DNA of 64,000 nucleotides from positions 55,991-119,990 of the forward strand of contig CAXXKK010000004.1 in NCBI GenBank assembly GCA_963676845.2. Reading direction: 5' to 3'. The stretch is from G963662675 sp963676845. GTDB lineage: Bacteria; Bacteroidota; Bacteroidia; Bacteroidales; Prolixibacteraceae. Under the pieces are notes generated by a model. The model saw nothing but the letters and a program-made list of their open reading frames with translations, searched no databases and was not told the DNA's origin. The number at the start of each line of letters is the position of its first letter. Positions within the stretch are counted from its first letter, which is position 1. Below are positions 52,996 to 62,210 of this stretch, piece after piece. The position numbers and the translations under genes were made by a program.

Positions 52996-55900
52996 ATGTA
53001 CGAAGGTATAATTGAAACTTTAATTAAGCTATTTGCAATAATTACAGACTTCAGAGATAAATTATCTGATGAAAGTACTGAGCTTGTAGAATCATACCTA
53101 AAAGAGAATTTCAGCAAAGAGCTTGAAGAAAAGTACCTCAATTTATACAAGGAACTCATCAACTACTACCATATTGAGCACCGGGAAATCTTATACGAGA
53201 ATAGCGGAGAAGGTAAACGAAGAATTAATAAAAAATATCTGGAGAAAATCTGTGTTGGAATAGTCGACAATTTTGATTTGAATACTCGTTTCATGATTGT
53301 CTCCCAACTTCTCAATTTCATAAAAAAACCAAAGCTGAATTCAGATGATCTAAAGATGGTTCATATCGTTGGATCAGGTTTGAAAATTGACCCTAAAGAA
53401 TTTAGTAACCTATACCGTTTTTTCTTATTCTCCATTGACAAAGTAAAAGACAAGAGTAATCTTTTTGTTGTAAATGGAAATTCAGAATATCACGATAAAC
53501 AAATCAATCACCTTGAAAGAGAAGGGCAACAGGTTGAATTGGAACTCATCAGAATACGTAGTACAAATTCAGTATTCTTAAAATACTGGGGGCCCAGAAA
53601 CATGTATCTAAACGGGCACAGGCTAAAACAAAACCGTTTATACATCTTCCCTCCCGGAGGAATACTAAAAACCTCACGTATTGTCCCTATTTATTATAGT
53701 AGTATTATGACTCGCTTTATCCAGAAAAAAGGGAAAGCGCGAATTTTATTTACTGCCGAGAACATTTCGTATAAATTCAACAAAAAGATATATGGGTTAC
53801 ACCCTTTCAGTTTTCTTGAAAAATCAGGCGACCTCGTTGGAATATTAGGAGGGAGCGGTGTCGGCAAAACCACCTTGCTAAATGTTTTAAATGGAAAACT
53901 AAAACCCAGTTCCGGTAAAATATCAATTAACGGATACGATCTTCATAATCCAAAAAATTCAGATACAATTGAAGGATTAATTGGTTACGTACCACAAGAT
54001 GACTTATTGCTGGAAGAGCTCACAGTATATGAAAACCTAAAATACAATGCGAAATTCTGTTTTGGCAACATGGCAGAAGAACAAATTGACAAAATTGTAC
54101 AGGAAGCATTAGTTGACTTTGATTTGGTAGAAGCGCAAGATTTAGTAGTTGGAAACCCCATGAAAAAGATATTAAGTGGAGGGCAACGAAAACGTCTGAA
54201 TATTGCTCTGGAGCTAATGCGTGAGCCATCGGTACTTTTTGTTGACGAACCAACTTCCGGGCTATCTTCTGCGGACTCCGAAAAGGTTATGTACCTGCTA
54301 AAAAGGCAATGCTTGAAAGGCAAATTAGTCTTTGCAAACATACACCAACCTTCCAGCGACATATACAAACTATTCGACAGGATGATTGTGATGGACAAAG
54401 GAGGTCGTGTTGTATTTTTTGGAAATCCGATGGACGCCATTACCTATTTTAAACATCAGGCTGATTATATCAATCCAGACGAAGGCGAATGTATGGCTTG
54501 TGGTAATGTGAAAGCAGAACAACCTTTACGCATTATTGAAGCTCGCATGGTTGACCCATTTGGGAAAAGTATCAGGAAGCGAAAAGTGTCGCCTGAAGAA
54601 TGGTATGAAAAATACAAGGAGAATGTTGAACCACAAATCGTCAATTTTCTCAATAATAATAAGGCAAAAAAAGAAGAAAAAGTACCGGATGCTTTTTTTA
54701 AAGTGCCTAAATGGATTCAACAATTCAAGCTTTTTCTTAAACGAGATTTTGCCACGAAGAAATCAAACAGGCAGTACTTGTCCATTGCCTTATTGGAAGC
54801 TCCATTGCTGGCATTAATCTTAGGCTTCTTCTCCAAATTCTCAGATAACGGAATTTACAAATTCAGTGAAAATGATAATATCCCTGCGTTTCTGTTTATG
54901 AGCGTAGTTGTTTCTCTTTTTATCGGCCTGACTATCAGCGCTGAAGAAATATTCAAAGATCGAAAAATAAGAAAGCGGGAAGAATTTTTAAACTTGAGCA
55001 AAGGAGCTTATTTGTCATCTAAAATTATATTGCTTTTTATTCTCTCTGCAGTTCAAATGTTGTCGTTTGTTGCTATTGGTCATTACATTCTAGAAATACA
55101 TGATCTCGGATTTTCAACATGGCTAATACTTTTCACAACAGCTTGTTTTGCAAATTTATTAGGCTTAAACCTTTCTGCCGGATTAGATTCAGCTGTTGCG
55201 ATATATGTCATTATTCCATTAATGCTTGTTCCTCAAATTTTACTGAGTGGAGTAATCATTGATTTTAACAAAATGCACTACTCTCTTTCCAGTTACAATC
55301 GTACACCTGTAATTGGAGATCTGATGGTCTCCCGATGGTCTTACGAAGCATTAGCAGTAAATCAGTTCAAGAATAATGACTACCGCAAACACATTTTTAC
55401 AGAAGAACAAGAAAAGAATGATCTTGGGTTTAAAACGTATTATTTCCTTCCTGAATTAGAAGATTTCCTGAATACATACAACAAATACCTTTCAGAAAAT
55501 AAAACAGATAATGCATTAAGTTATACCAGTGTTCTAAAAAACAGCTTTACCGATTTATTAGAATCAGTTCCTAAATCATCCGATTCTGTATTAATTGCAA
55601 TTAATTCATTGGGAGACTCGACACCAGTCAACAATCAATACTCTATTTTATCTGAATATCTGGATGTTTCCAAATCATATTATCAGGATCAATACGACAA
55701 AGCCACAAACACCTTAAACGAGAAATATAATAGTTTGCTTAGCTTGGTTGACAATGATGAAAATGCTCTGCAGGAATTAAAAGAAAAGCATGTCAACAAA
55801 CAACTTGAAAGCTTGGTTAGAGACAAATACAACACTCATAAAACATACCTTTCCAATAATCGAATTTACCAAGGAGATGAGCCTATATTCAGACATCCTG

Positions 55901-56157
55901 TCTATGACAACGGAAGTGCACATTTCTATGCGTCTTACAAATACATTGGAAAATTCAGGATAGAAACAGTTTGGTTCAACGTCATCATTATTTGGTTACT
56001 AACCGGTTTCTTAATGTTTGCTCTGTATCTGGATCTACTTCGAAAACTACTAGATTACATTCTGGATTGGAAGCTATCCCGACAGGCACAAATGAATGAG
56101 CGAATTTTCAATAACCCGATGGCCTTTATTAAAGGAAAGAAAAGAAATGATGACTAA
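52996..56157 (+). CDS. Large ABCG-like ABC transporter with N-terminal TerB-like/FHA-like region
   Basis: This 1,053-residue protein has an acidic helical N-terminal region (about 1-130, possibly TerB-like). A beta-rich region (about 165-245, containing LNGHRLKQNRLYIFPPGG) resembles an FHA fold. The ATPase domain follows with GGSGVGKTTLLN (Walker A, about 283), LSGGQRKRL (signature, about 393), VLFVDEPTSGL (Walker B) and ANIHQPS (H-loop). The LSGGQRKR and IHQPS motifs are those of ABCG/White transporters. Then come membrane segments around 590-800, a large polar loop (about 800-970) and a last segment near 1000-1030. Substrate is unknown. Confidence 0.85.
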   Translation: MYEGIIETLIKLFAIITDFRDKLSDESTELVESYLKENFSKELEEKYLNLYKELINYYHIEHREILYENSGEGKRRINKKYLEKICVGIVDNFDLNTRFMIVSQLLNFIKKPKLNSDDLKMVHIVGSGLKIDPKEFSNLYRFFLFSIDKVKDKSNLFVVNGNSEYHDKQINHLEREGQQVELELIRIRSTNSVFLKYWGPRNMYLNGHRLKQNRLYIFPPGGILKTSRIVPIYYSSIMTRFIQKKGKARILFTAENISYKFNKKIYGLHPFSFLEKSGDLVGILGGSGVGKTTLLNVLNGKLKPSSGKISINGYDLHNPKNSDTIEGLIGYVPQDDLLLEELTVYENLKYNAKFCFGNMAEEQIDKIVQEALVDFDLVEAQDLVVGNPMKKILSGGQRKRLNIALELMREPSVLFVDEPTSGLSSADSEKVMYLLKRQCLKGKLVFANIHQPSSDIYKLFDRMIVMDKGGRVVFFGNPMDAITYFKHQADYINPDEGECMACGNVKAEQPLRIIEARMVDPFGKSIRKRKVSPEEWYEKYKENVEPQIVNFLNNNKAKKEEKVPDAFFKVPKWIQQFKLFLKRDFATKKSNRQYLSIALLEAPLLALILGFFSKFSDNGIYKFSENDNIPAFLFMSVVVSLFIGLTISAEEIFKDRKIRKREEFLNLSKGAYLSSKIILLFILSAVQMLSFVAIGHYILEIHDLGFSTWLILFTTACFANLLGLNLSAGLDSAVAIYVIIPLMLVPQILLSGVIIDFNKMHYSLSSYNRTPVIGDLMVSRWSYEALAVNQFKNNDYRKHIFTEEQEKNDLGFKTYYFLPELEDFLNTYNKYLSENKTDNALSYTSVLKNSFTDLLESVPKSSDSVLIAINSLGDSTPVNNQYSILSEYLDVSKSYYQDQYDKATNTLNEKYNSLLSLVDNDENALQELKEKHVNKQLESLVRDKYNTHKTYLSNNRIYQGDEPIFRHPVYDNGSAHFYASYKYIGKFRIETVWFNVIIIWLLTGFLMFALYLDLLRKLLDYILDWKLSRQAQMNERIFNNPMAFIKGKKRNDD

Positions 56158-56190
56158 GCTTTTAATCTCTTTAACACTTGCCAGAATCAA

Positions 56191-57333
56191 CTAGTCAGCC
56201 TTTTTCCTTTGAATTTTATGGTTTATTAAAAAATCAGAAGCTTTTTGTGCAATAATTTCATTCTCATGATCAAGCAAATGCATTATCGACAGCTCAACTT
56301 CTTCCTTGAGTTCATACTTATCGAACAAAGAGAATATTCGATTTATAATGTCAACATTTAATTCCGGAAGCGTTTGAGCCAGGCAGGCAATAACATCTGG
56401 AGAAATTATACTTAGACCTTGTAGCTTTTGTAAAATATTTCGCTGCTCCATATAACCAAAAGATTTAAAGCCTGTAATAAGTTTTAACTGAAAAACATTG
56501 TTTTCCAAAACTGAATCCGGAATAATAAATATTCCTTCATTAGTTAAAGCATCATGCCTGCTTAAAATCTCATCATAAAAAACCTCCTTTAGCCTTTCAT
56601 CCCAGTTTAGCATATCTCCGAGATTTCGTAAAGCCCATTGTTTATCTTGTCTGTTTTCACTTTGTAATATATAAATCACCAAATCTTCCGTCAGATGGTC
56701 AATCGTATATTTTCGTAATCCATTCCGGGTTTCACCATAAGTATATTTCCATAATGTATAGCTCGTATAAACCGCGCCATCAACAGTAACTTCTTTTACT
56801 GCCGGAAGAGTCGCTGAGCTAACTCCATCTACAGCATGAACATTAAGGATAGGTTCTCCTCTGTATTGAAGTGAATCAGTCATATCTATTGTTAACTGCT
56901 CCGGGGTAAATTGCCCTAAGCGAGAATATGGATCATTCAATATTTCAACCAAACGTAAATAATCTTTCTCCTCAAAAGGAATATGATCCACTTTGCTCAG
57001 GAACTCACCTTCAGGTAACTCAAACCCCAGATAACGGCCTGTAACTGTCCAGTAAAGAATAACATCCAGTTTTCGACATTCTCCGTCGACACACACTCCT
57101 GTATTTACTTTTCGATAATACGAATGAATTAATCCATTTGGCATTTCCCTAATAAATAAAGTATCATTGGGGATTGTATCATTGAATTCGACCACCTCAT
57201 ATCGGAGCAGAAAATCATTCGCGTCAAACGTTCCATCTTCAAAATAACGAATGCCTGATTGTGCAAATAGTAAACTGCAAGAATACAACACAAACAAAAA
57301 GGTTAACATGTAGTAGTTTGAATTTGACCTCAT
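56191..57333 (-). CDS. Exported protein with FMN_bind-like motif and C-terminal helical repeat region
   Basis: The 380-residue protein has a signal peptide (about 1-25, ending LFAQ). Two cysteines (CVDGEC, 81-86) are followed by ILYWTVTGRYLGFELPEGEFLSKVDH-type beta strands. The segment DGVSSAT at 169-175 resembles the DxxSGAT motif at whose Thr FMN is attached covalently in NqrC/RnfG-type FMN_bind domains. The C-terminal 150 residues are helical and may form HEAT-like repeats. It could be an extracytoplasmic flavin carrier, but no ApbE flavin transferase gene is nearby and position five is Ser and not Gly. This is an inference only. Confidence 0.6.
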   Translation of the reverse strand: MRSNSNYYMLTFLFVLYSCSLLFAQSGIRYFEDGTFDANDFLLRYEVVEFNDTIPNDTLFIREMPNGLIHSYYRKVNTGVCVDGECRKLDVILYWTVTGRYLGFELPEGEFLSKVDHIPFEEKDYLRLVEILNDPYSRLGQFTPEQLTIDMTDSLQYRGEPILNVHAVDGVSSATLPAVKEVTVDGAVYTSYTLWKYTYGETRNGLRKYTIDHLTEDLVIYILQSENRQDKQWALRNLGDMLNWDERLKEVFYDEILSRHDALTNEGIFIIPDSVLENNVFQLKLITGFKSFGYMEQRNILQKLQGLSIISPDVIACLAQTLPELNVDIINRIFSLFDKYELKEEVELSIMHLLDHENEIIAQKASDFLINHKIQRKKAD

Positions 57334-57518
57334 GCCAATTAATGTTTAGTCTTCCTGTAAAACGATTCTGTAACCCATTTGGTTTTTCCATTTACATATA
57401 TTATGATCTTTAATTATTAAATTGACAAAAAGAATAAAAGAATCATGTTATACATGCAACTCAGCTCAATAATCATATCAACAATAGAAATATCTGTTTG
57501 AACTAAAATCAGGAATCT

Positions 57519-57526
57519 TATCTTTG
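57519..57526 (+). promoter_or_regulatory. Promoter of the DUF1080-PHP gene
   Basis: TATCTTTG with TTTG at 57497-57500, spacer 18 bases, is the most canonical Bacteroidota promoter in the window. Transcription should start about 57533, 22 bases before the ATG. Confidence 0.7.
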
Positions 57527-57554
57527 TTGTACAAACTGACCTAAACTATTTACT

Positions 57555-59036
57555 ATGAAAAGTCTATCTATTTTATCCAGCCTATTCATTTTAATTATAC
57601 TGGCGACCTCTTGTGGTACCTCAAATGAAGGAGAATGGGTTAATCTTTTTAACGGGAAAGATCTTTCCGGATGGGAAGCCATCCAAAATCCCGAAGCATT
57701 CAAAGTTGAAGATGGAATGATTGTCTCACACGGAGCACTTTCTCACCTCTACTACACAGGAGGTAAAAACAATGGAGTTTTCAATAATTTTGAATTGAAA
57801 GCGATGGTAAAAACCGCACCAGAAACAAATTCCGGAATTTATATCCACACCCAAACACAGGAATACGGTTATTTACTTAAAGGATTTGAGATCCAAATCA
57901 ATAATACTTACGAAGGAACTGCTGAGAACCCAGAAAAAAGAAGAACAGGAAGTATTGTAGGTATTCGTAATATCTTTTATCAGCAAGCCAAGGATAATGA
58001 GTGGTTTGAAATGGACATTAAAGTTGTAGAAAATCACATTGAAGTAAGTATTGACGGGACAAAAGTAGTAGACTACATTCAACCGGACGATCCTTATCGG
58101 GCAAGCAATGATATCTACAGGTTGTGTGATGCAGGGCTTATCGCATTACAATGTCATGATGCAGAAGGAACAACCTACTTTAAAGATATTCAGATTAAAG
58201 AACTACCAGCAGGAGAAAAATTGGAGCCTTACACCGACAAAGAGTGGGACACGCAAATTACCAAACTCCACTCCATGCAGTTCCCAATTGTTGATTACCA
58301 TGTTCATCTTAAAGGAGGTTTAACCATTGAAGAAGCAATTGACAACTCTAGAAAGCTTGGAATTAATTATGGAATAGCTCCAAACTGTGGACTAACGTTC
58401 CCTGTTACAGATAACGAAACACTATTTGCTTATATGGATACGGTACGTGCACATCCTATTTTCAGAGGAATGCAAGCTGAAGGTCGCGAATGGGTTACCA
58501 TGTTCTCTCCCGAAGCTGTTGCTGAATTTGATTATGTATTTACAGATGCAATGACATGGACCGATCACGATGGACACCGAATGAGACTATGGCTTCCAGA
58601 AGAAGTTTTTATGGATGACGAACAGGAATTTATGGAAGAATTGGTTAGTAAAATTGAAGCAATAATGTCCCAGGAACCTGTTGATATTTATGTAAATCCA
58701 ACTTTCTTACCCGACAGAATTGCTGATAGATACGACGAGTTATGGACTGACGAACGCATTGAACGTGTTATAAAAGTTTTGGCTGAAAATAACATTGCAT
58801 TAGAAATTAATTCCAGATACAAGATTCCTTCAGAGAAAATATTGCGAAAGGCAAAAGAAGCCGGTATTAAGTTTTCTTTTGGAACGAACAATGTTGGAGC
58901 AGATTTGGGAAGACTAGACTATTCCATAGAAATGCTTGAAAAACTTGACCTCACAATTGACGATATGTTTTTCCCAAAACCCAATGGGGAGAAGCCCGTT
59001 CAACTGAAAGGATTACCAGAAAAAATTACAGGATAA
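57555..59036 (+). CDS. Lipoprotein fusion of a DUF1080 (3-keto-disaccharide hydrolase-like) domain and a PHP-like domain
   Basis: The 493-residue protein has a lipoprotein signal (ATSC, Cys20), a DUF1080 beta-sandwich (about 25-217, WVNLFNGKDLSGWEA, NSGIYIHTQ, GLIALQCHD) and a C-terminal PHP-type domain (about 245-490). The latter has YHVHLKGG (His249, His251) and ALEINSRYKIPS (Glu417). The fourth PHP metal motif, usually GSDAH-like, reads FGTNNVG here, so the metal site is altered. DUF1080 proteins hydrolyse 3-keto-glycosides made by Gfo/Idh/MocA oxidases. Two such partner-type genes follow downstream, beyond an opposite-strand gene. Exported and surface-anchored action is predicted. Confidence 0.85.
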   Translation: MKSLSILSSLFILIILATSCGTSNEGEWVNLFNGKDLSGWEAIQNPEAFKVEDGMIVSHGALSHLYYTGGKNNGVFNNFELKAMVKTAPETNSGIYIHTQTQEYGYLLKGFEIQINNTYEGTAENPEKRRTGSIVGIRNIFYQQAKDNEWFEMDIKVVENHIEVSIDGTKVVDYIQPDDPYRASNDIYRLCDAGLIALQCHDAEGTTYFKDIQIKELPAGEKLEPYTDKEWDTQITKLHSMQFPIVDYHVHLKGGLTIEEAIDNSRKLGINYGIAPNCGLTFPVTDNETLFAYMDTVRAHPIFRGMQAEGREWVTMFSPEAVAEFDYVFTDAMTWTDHDGHRMRLWLPEEVFMDDEQEFMEELVSKIEAIMSQEPVDIYVNPTFLPDRIADRYDELWTDERIERVIKVLAENNIALEINSRYKIPSEKILRKAKEAGIKFSFGTNNVGADLGRLDYSIEMLEKLDLTIDDMFFPKPNGEKPVQLKGLPEKITG

Positions 59037-59053
59037 CCTGATACATCAATAAT

Positions 59054-59086
59054 AAAAAAGCGATACTGAAACAGTACCGCTTTTTT
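59054..59086. terminator. Bidirectional terminator between convergent genes
   Basis: AAAAAAGCGATACTG/CAGTACCGCTTTTTT forms a stem with one A-C mismatch and an AAA loop. T-runs lie on both sides, so it can serve both the DUF1080-PHP gene and the kinase-like gene. Confidence 0.85.
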
Positions 59087-59098
59087 ATTAAAATCAAA

Positions 59099-59815
59099 TC
59101 AAACAAATGATGTTTTCTTTTTCATGGATTCCGATGTTCCTTTCAATTCATAAGCTTTCAAAATTAAAGCTATTAACTTTTCATCCGGAAACTTAGAAAC
59201 ATCAACTACAAGATCAAACATTTCTTCCCTATCTTTCAAATAGTGTTTTCTGTAAGCACCACGCTCTTTTTCTGTCGACTCAATATATTTTAAAGCATCT
59301 GCTTTCGATAAATTTTTCCTTTGAGAGATTGACTCTACTCTCCAATCAAGAGGTGCGATAAATCTTAAATGAAGTGAATTTTCAATATCTGACGCGATGA
59401 TATGCCCGGCACGACCAACAATAATACAACGCCCCTCATCCGCGAAATTATGGATAACATCTTTTACTGTCTTGAGAATTACCCGGTTGCTTTTGTAGTA
59501 TTTATCAGTAAAAGCAGCCAGAATTTCATCCATTGTAAAATGATCTCGTGCTGAAAAAAGTCGGGCAACCTTCTCTGTTGATAGCTTAAGTTCCTGTGCA
59601 CTCTGCCTCAACACCTCCTTACTAACCACCTGCCATTTATTGCCTTGAGTATTTTTATCTAATTCCTGAGCCAATTTACGTCCAAATTTAACACCACCAC
59701 AACCAACTTCCCTTGAGATTGTAATAACCGGACCAGAAATTTTCGGAGCTGTCTCTTTACGTTTGGATTCTGCACCAAAGCGTTTATTCATATAATTTGC
59801 TAATGTATTATCCAT
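59099..59815 (-). CDS. Cytidylate kinase-like family protein
   Basis: The 238-residue protein belongs to the cytidylate kinase-like P-loop family distinct from Cmk: ISREVGCGGVKFGRKLAQEL replaces the classic P-loop near residue 34, followed by GRCIIVGRAGHIIA and LHLRFIAPLDWRVESI. A genuine cmk is at 42.4 kb, so this protein probably has another substrate. Function is unknown. It is on the opposite strand to the surrounding glycoside genes. Confidence 0.85.
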   Translation of the reverse strand: MDNTLANYMNKRFGAESKRKETAPKISGPVITISREVGCGGVKFGRKLAQELDKNTQGNKWQVVSKEVLRQSAQELKLSTEKVARLFSARDHFTMDEILAAFTDKYYKSNRVILKTVKDVIHNFADEGRCIIVGRAGHIIASDIENSLHLRFIAPLDWRVESISQRKNLSKADALKYIESTEKERGAYRKHYLKDREEMFDLVVDVSKFPDEKLIALILKAYELKGTSESMKKKTSFV

Positions 59816-60422
59816 AACCTATTATTTAGAGTTGTTTATTATTAAATACGTCCTGCTTATAATTCAGTTATATGTTTGGTAATACAGTATTTCTAATATA
59901 CTTTTTGTAACTTTAAATATAAATTGGCTTTAAAGAAGGTACATCTCTCCAGTTAAATACAAATCACATGTTCATATTCGTAATTTAGAAAGAATATTTG
60001 CGATAATCCCTCTCCCTTCTGTTTGTGAAGTTTCTAAAAAAAACATATCTTCAGAGTCTTGTTACAATGCAACAAATAAGTTCTTTTAAATTCTTATTTT
60101 TTATATTGTTATATTGCTGTTTGTCAAATAACAAGACGTTACAAAACTGTTTTTTCAAAGTGTCGAAGGAATTTACGATGTGATTTTGACGGTATCGTTT
60201 TAAGAAGTTTTTTAATGAACAACCATTCAGGTTTTCAAAATTTCATTCTTACTTACTGCAAACTAAATCCAAATATTCAATTGGGAGGAGTAATTGAAAA
60301 AAACAAATTAATTATTTGAATTTATTTTATAAAAAAAAGTTTTAAACTCGAATAATAACACAAAACTCCGGGTATGGAGTTTTGAATACACCTAACAATT
60401 AAATCTTAAATTCTAAATCGAC
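59816..60422. other. 607-base intergenic region upstream of the Gfo/Idh gene
   Basis: No ORF or tRNA is seen. The region is AT-rich. Near its end is a perfect 9-bp hairpin (60361-60384), listed separately. I found no exact TAnnTTTG box close to the gene; a weaker TTATTTG lies about 110 bases upstream. The length suggests a long leader or distant regulation. Confidence 0.45.
60361..60384 (+). other. Perfect hairpin in the probable leader of the Gfo/Idh gene
   Basis: CAAAACTCC pairs completely with GGAGTTTTG around the loop GGGTAT, 38 bases before the ATG. No T-run follows, so it is not a terminator. It may stabilise the messenger or be a protein-binding dyad. Confidence 0.55.
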
Positions 60423-61997
60423 ATGGATAAAAATTTTGAAAAAAGAGGTGCTAAAAATCTATCAAGACGTAGCTTTTTAGGAACTACTGCGGCAGCTTCT
60501 GCTGCTTTCACTATTATCCCAAGTGTTACTATGGGAAAATCATTAGGACATAAAGCTCCTAGTGATACATTAAATGTTGCCTTAGTTGGTGCTGGTAGCC
60601 AGGGTAGTGGCGATATTCTAAAAATTTGTAAACCAACAGGTGCAAATGCTTCGGCAAATGCTACAGGCACTGAAAAATTGGTAGCTATTTGTGATGTTGA
60701 CTGGAGCTACGACAGGGTTCAAGGTTCTTTCAACAATTACCCTGATGCAAAAAAATACAAAGACTGGAGAGTTTTATACGAAGAAATGGGTGACGACATT
60801 GATGCTGTTGTAGTTGCAACTGCAGACCACAGTCACGCCAACCCTACTGCCACTGCAATCACTATGGGCAAACACGTATACTGTGAAAAACCATTGACTC
60901 ACACTATTTACGAATCTCGCTTATTGACAAAACTCACTAAAAAATACGGAGTTGCAACCCAAATGGGTAACCAAGGGGCTTCAAGTGGTGGTGTAAACCA
61001 AGCTTGTGCATGGGCATGGGCCGGTGAAATTGGTGAAGTGAAAAAAGTAGATGCATGGTCTTCTCGTCCAATTTGGCCTCAAGGGTTAGAAACACCTACT
61101 GACAAACAAAAAGTACCTAAAGACCTTGATTGGGATTTATGGATTGCACATATGCCTTATCGAGCATACAACAATGCATACACTCCTTGGAACTTCCGTG
61201 GATGGTGGGACTTTGGTACTGGAGCTTTTGGTGATATGGCTTGCCATAATATGCACCCTGTATTTAAAGTATTAAATCTTGAAAATACTTACCCAACAAA
61301 AGTACAAGGGCAATCAACTCGCCTATTACTTGATTCTTGTCCTCACGCTCAAACGGTTAAGATGACTTTCCCTGCTCGTCCAAATCTTCCTCATATGGCA
61401 ATGCCTGAAGTTGATGTTACATGGCATGATGGTGGAATGTTAGCCTGGATTCCTGATGTATTACCAGAAGGAAAAACATGGCAAGGTGAGGGTTGTGCTA
61501 TCCATGGATCAAAAGATACGCTAATCTTGGGAAGCCACGGTGCTGATCCTTACTTACTTTCTGGTCGCACACCTAATTCTCCAAAAGTAATGAGAGACAT
61601 TCCTAATAACGACCACTACCTGGATTGGGTAGCAGCTTGTAAAGATCCTGATCTTCGCGACAAAACTGCATCTCACTTTGGAGAAGCTGGACCATTCAAC
61701 GAAATGGTATTAATGGGTGTTCTCGCTGTTCGCCTTCAAAACTTAAATAGAATACTGGAATGGGATGGTGAAAATATGGAATTCACAAACATCAGTGCTG
61801 ACGAAGAAGTTTCTATTCAGGATGGTGTTTATGATTTCAATGCAAGTATGGCCTTTGCAGAAAGAGCTGCAGGTAACTCAAACGCAAGCCAGGAACAACA
61901 AGCAGATCCTACTCGTGTAAATGCAAGAGATTTTGTTGACACATTGGTTAAGCATGATTACCAAAATGGATTCAGCTTACCTGAAATGCCTTCATAA
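60423..61997 (+). CDS. Tat-exported Gfo/Idh/MocA-family oxidoreductase
   Basis: The 524-residue protein starts with a twin-arginine signal (SRRSFLG at residues 14-20, then an Ala-rich segment), so it is exported folded with its nicotinamide cofactor. The Rossmann motif NVALVGAGSQG is near residue 55 and the family lysine motif CEKPLTH near 160. Substrate-domain features include FRGWWDFGTGAFGDMACHNMHP. Exported relatives in Bacteroidota oxidise sugars or glycosides at C3. With the DUF1080 gene upstream and the isomerase gene downstream this points to 3-keto-glycoside metabolism. The substrate is unknown. Confidence 0.9.
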   Translation: MDKNFEKRGAKNLSRRSFLGTTAAASAAFTIIPSVTMGKSLGHKAPSDTLNVALVGAGSQGSGDILKICKPTGANASANATGTEKLVAICDVDWSYDRVQGSFNNYPDAKKYKDWRVLYEEMGDDIDAVVVATADHSHANPTATAITMGKHVYCEKPLTHTIYESRLLTKLTKKYGVATQMGNQGASSGGVNQACAWAWAGEIGEVKKVDAWSSRPIWPQGLETPTDKQKVPKDLDWDLWIAHMPYRAYNNAYTPWNFRGWWDFGTGAFGDMACHNMHPVFKVLNLENTYPTKVQGQSTRLLLDSCPHAQTVKMTFPARPNLPHMAMPEVDVTWHDGGMLAWIPDVLPEGKTWQGEGCAIHGSKDTLILGSHGADPYLLSGRTPNSPKVMRDIPNNDHYLDWVAACKDPDLRDKTASHFGEAGPFNEMVLMGVLAVRLQNLNRILEWDGENMEFTNISADEEVSIQDGVYDFNASMAFAERAAGNSNASQEQQADPTRVNARDFVDTLVKHDYQNGFSLPEMPS

Positions 61998-62017
61998 TCT
62001 TTAAAAAAATGATACAT

Positions 62018-62051
62018 AAAAACGTCTCAATTTAGTTGAGGCGTTTTTTTT
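62018..62051 (+). terminator. Terminator of the Gfo/Idh gene
   Basis: AACGTCTCAA/TTGAGGCGTT stem (one G-T pair), 5-nt loop, then a run of T. Confidence 0.88.
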
Positions 62052-62210
62052 AATCAGGAATCAACACTATTTATATCCTTTAAAAACGATTTTTGTGTTT
62101 TAATCTCACCAAATTTTCTATTGATTTTTGTATATTAGAAGCATTGAATCATAGATATTTAGCAAAACAGATTGCTATTACCTAAACCTTTAAACTAAAA
62201 TTAAACAAAC

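Noticed and set aside
53985..54440. 151-codon open frame antisense to the ABC ATPase domain
   Set aside because: It lies fully inside a well-supported gene and its composition (Ser/Cys/Phe-rich) is typical of an antisense shadow.
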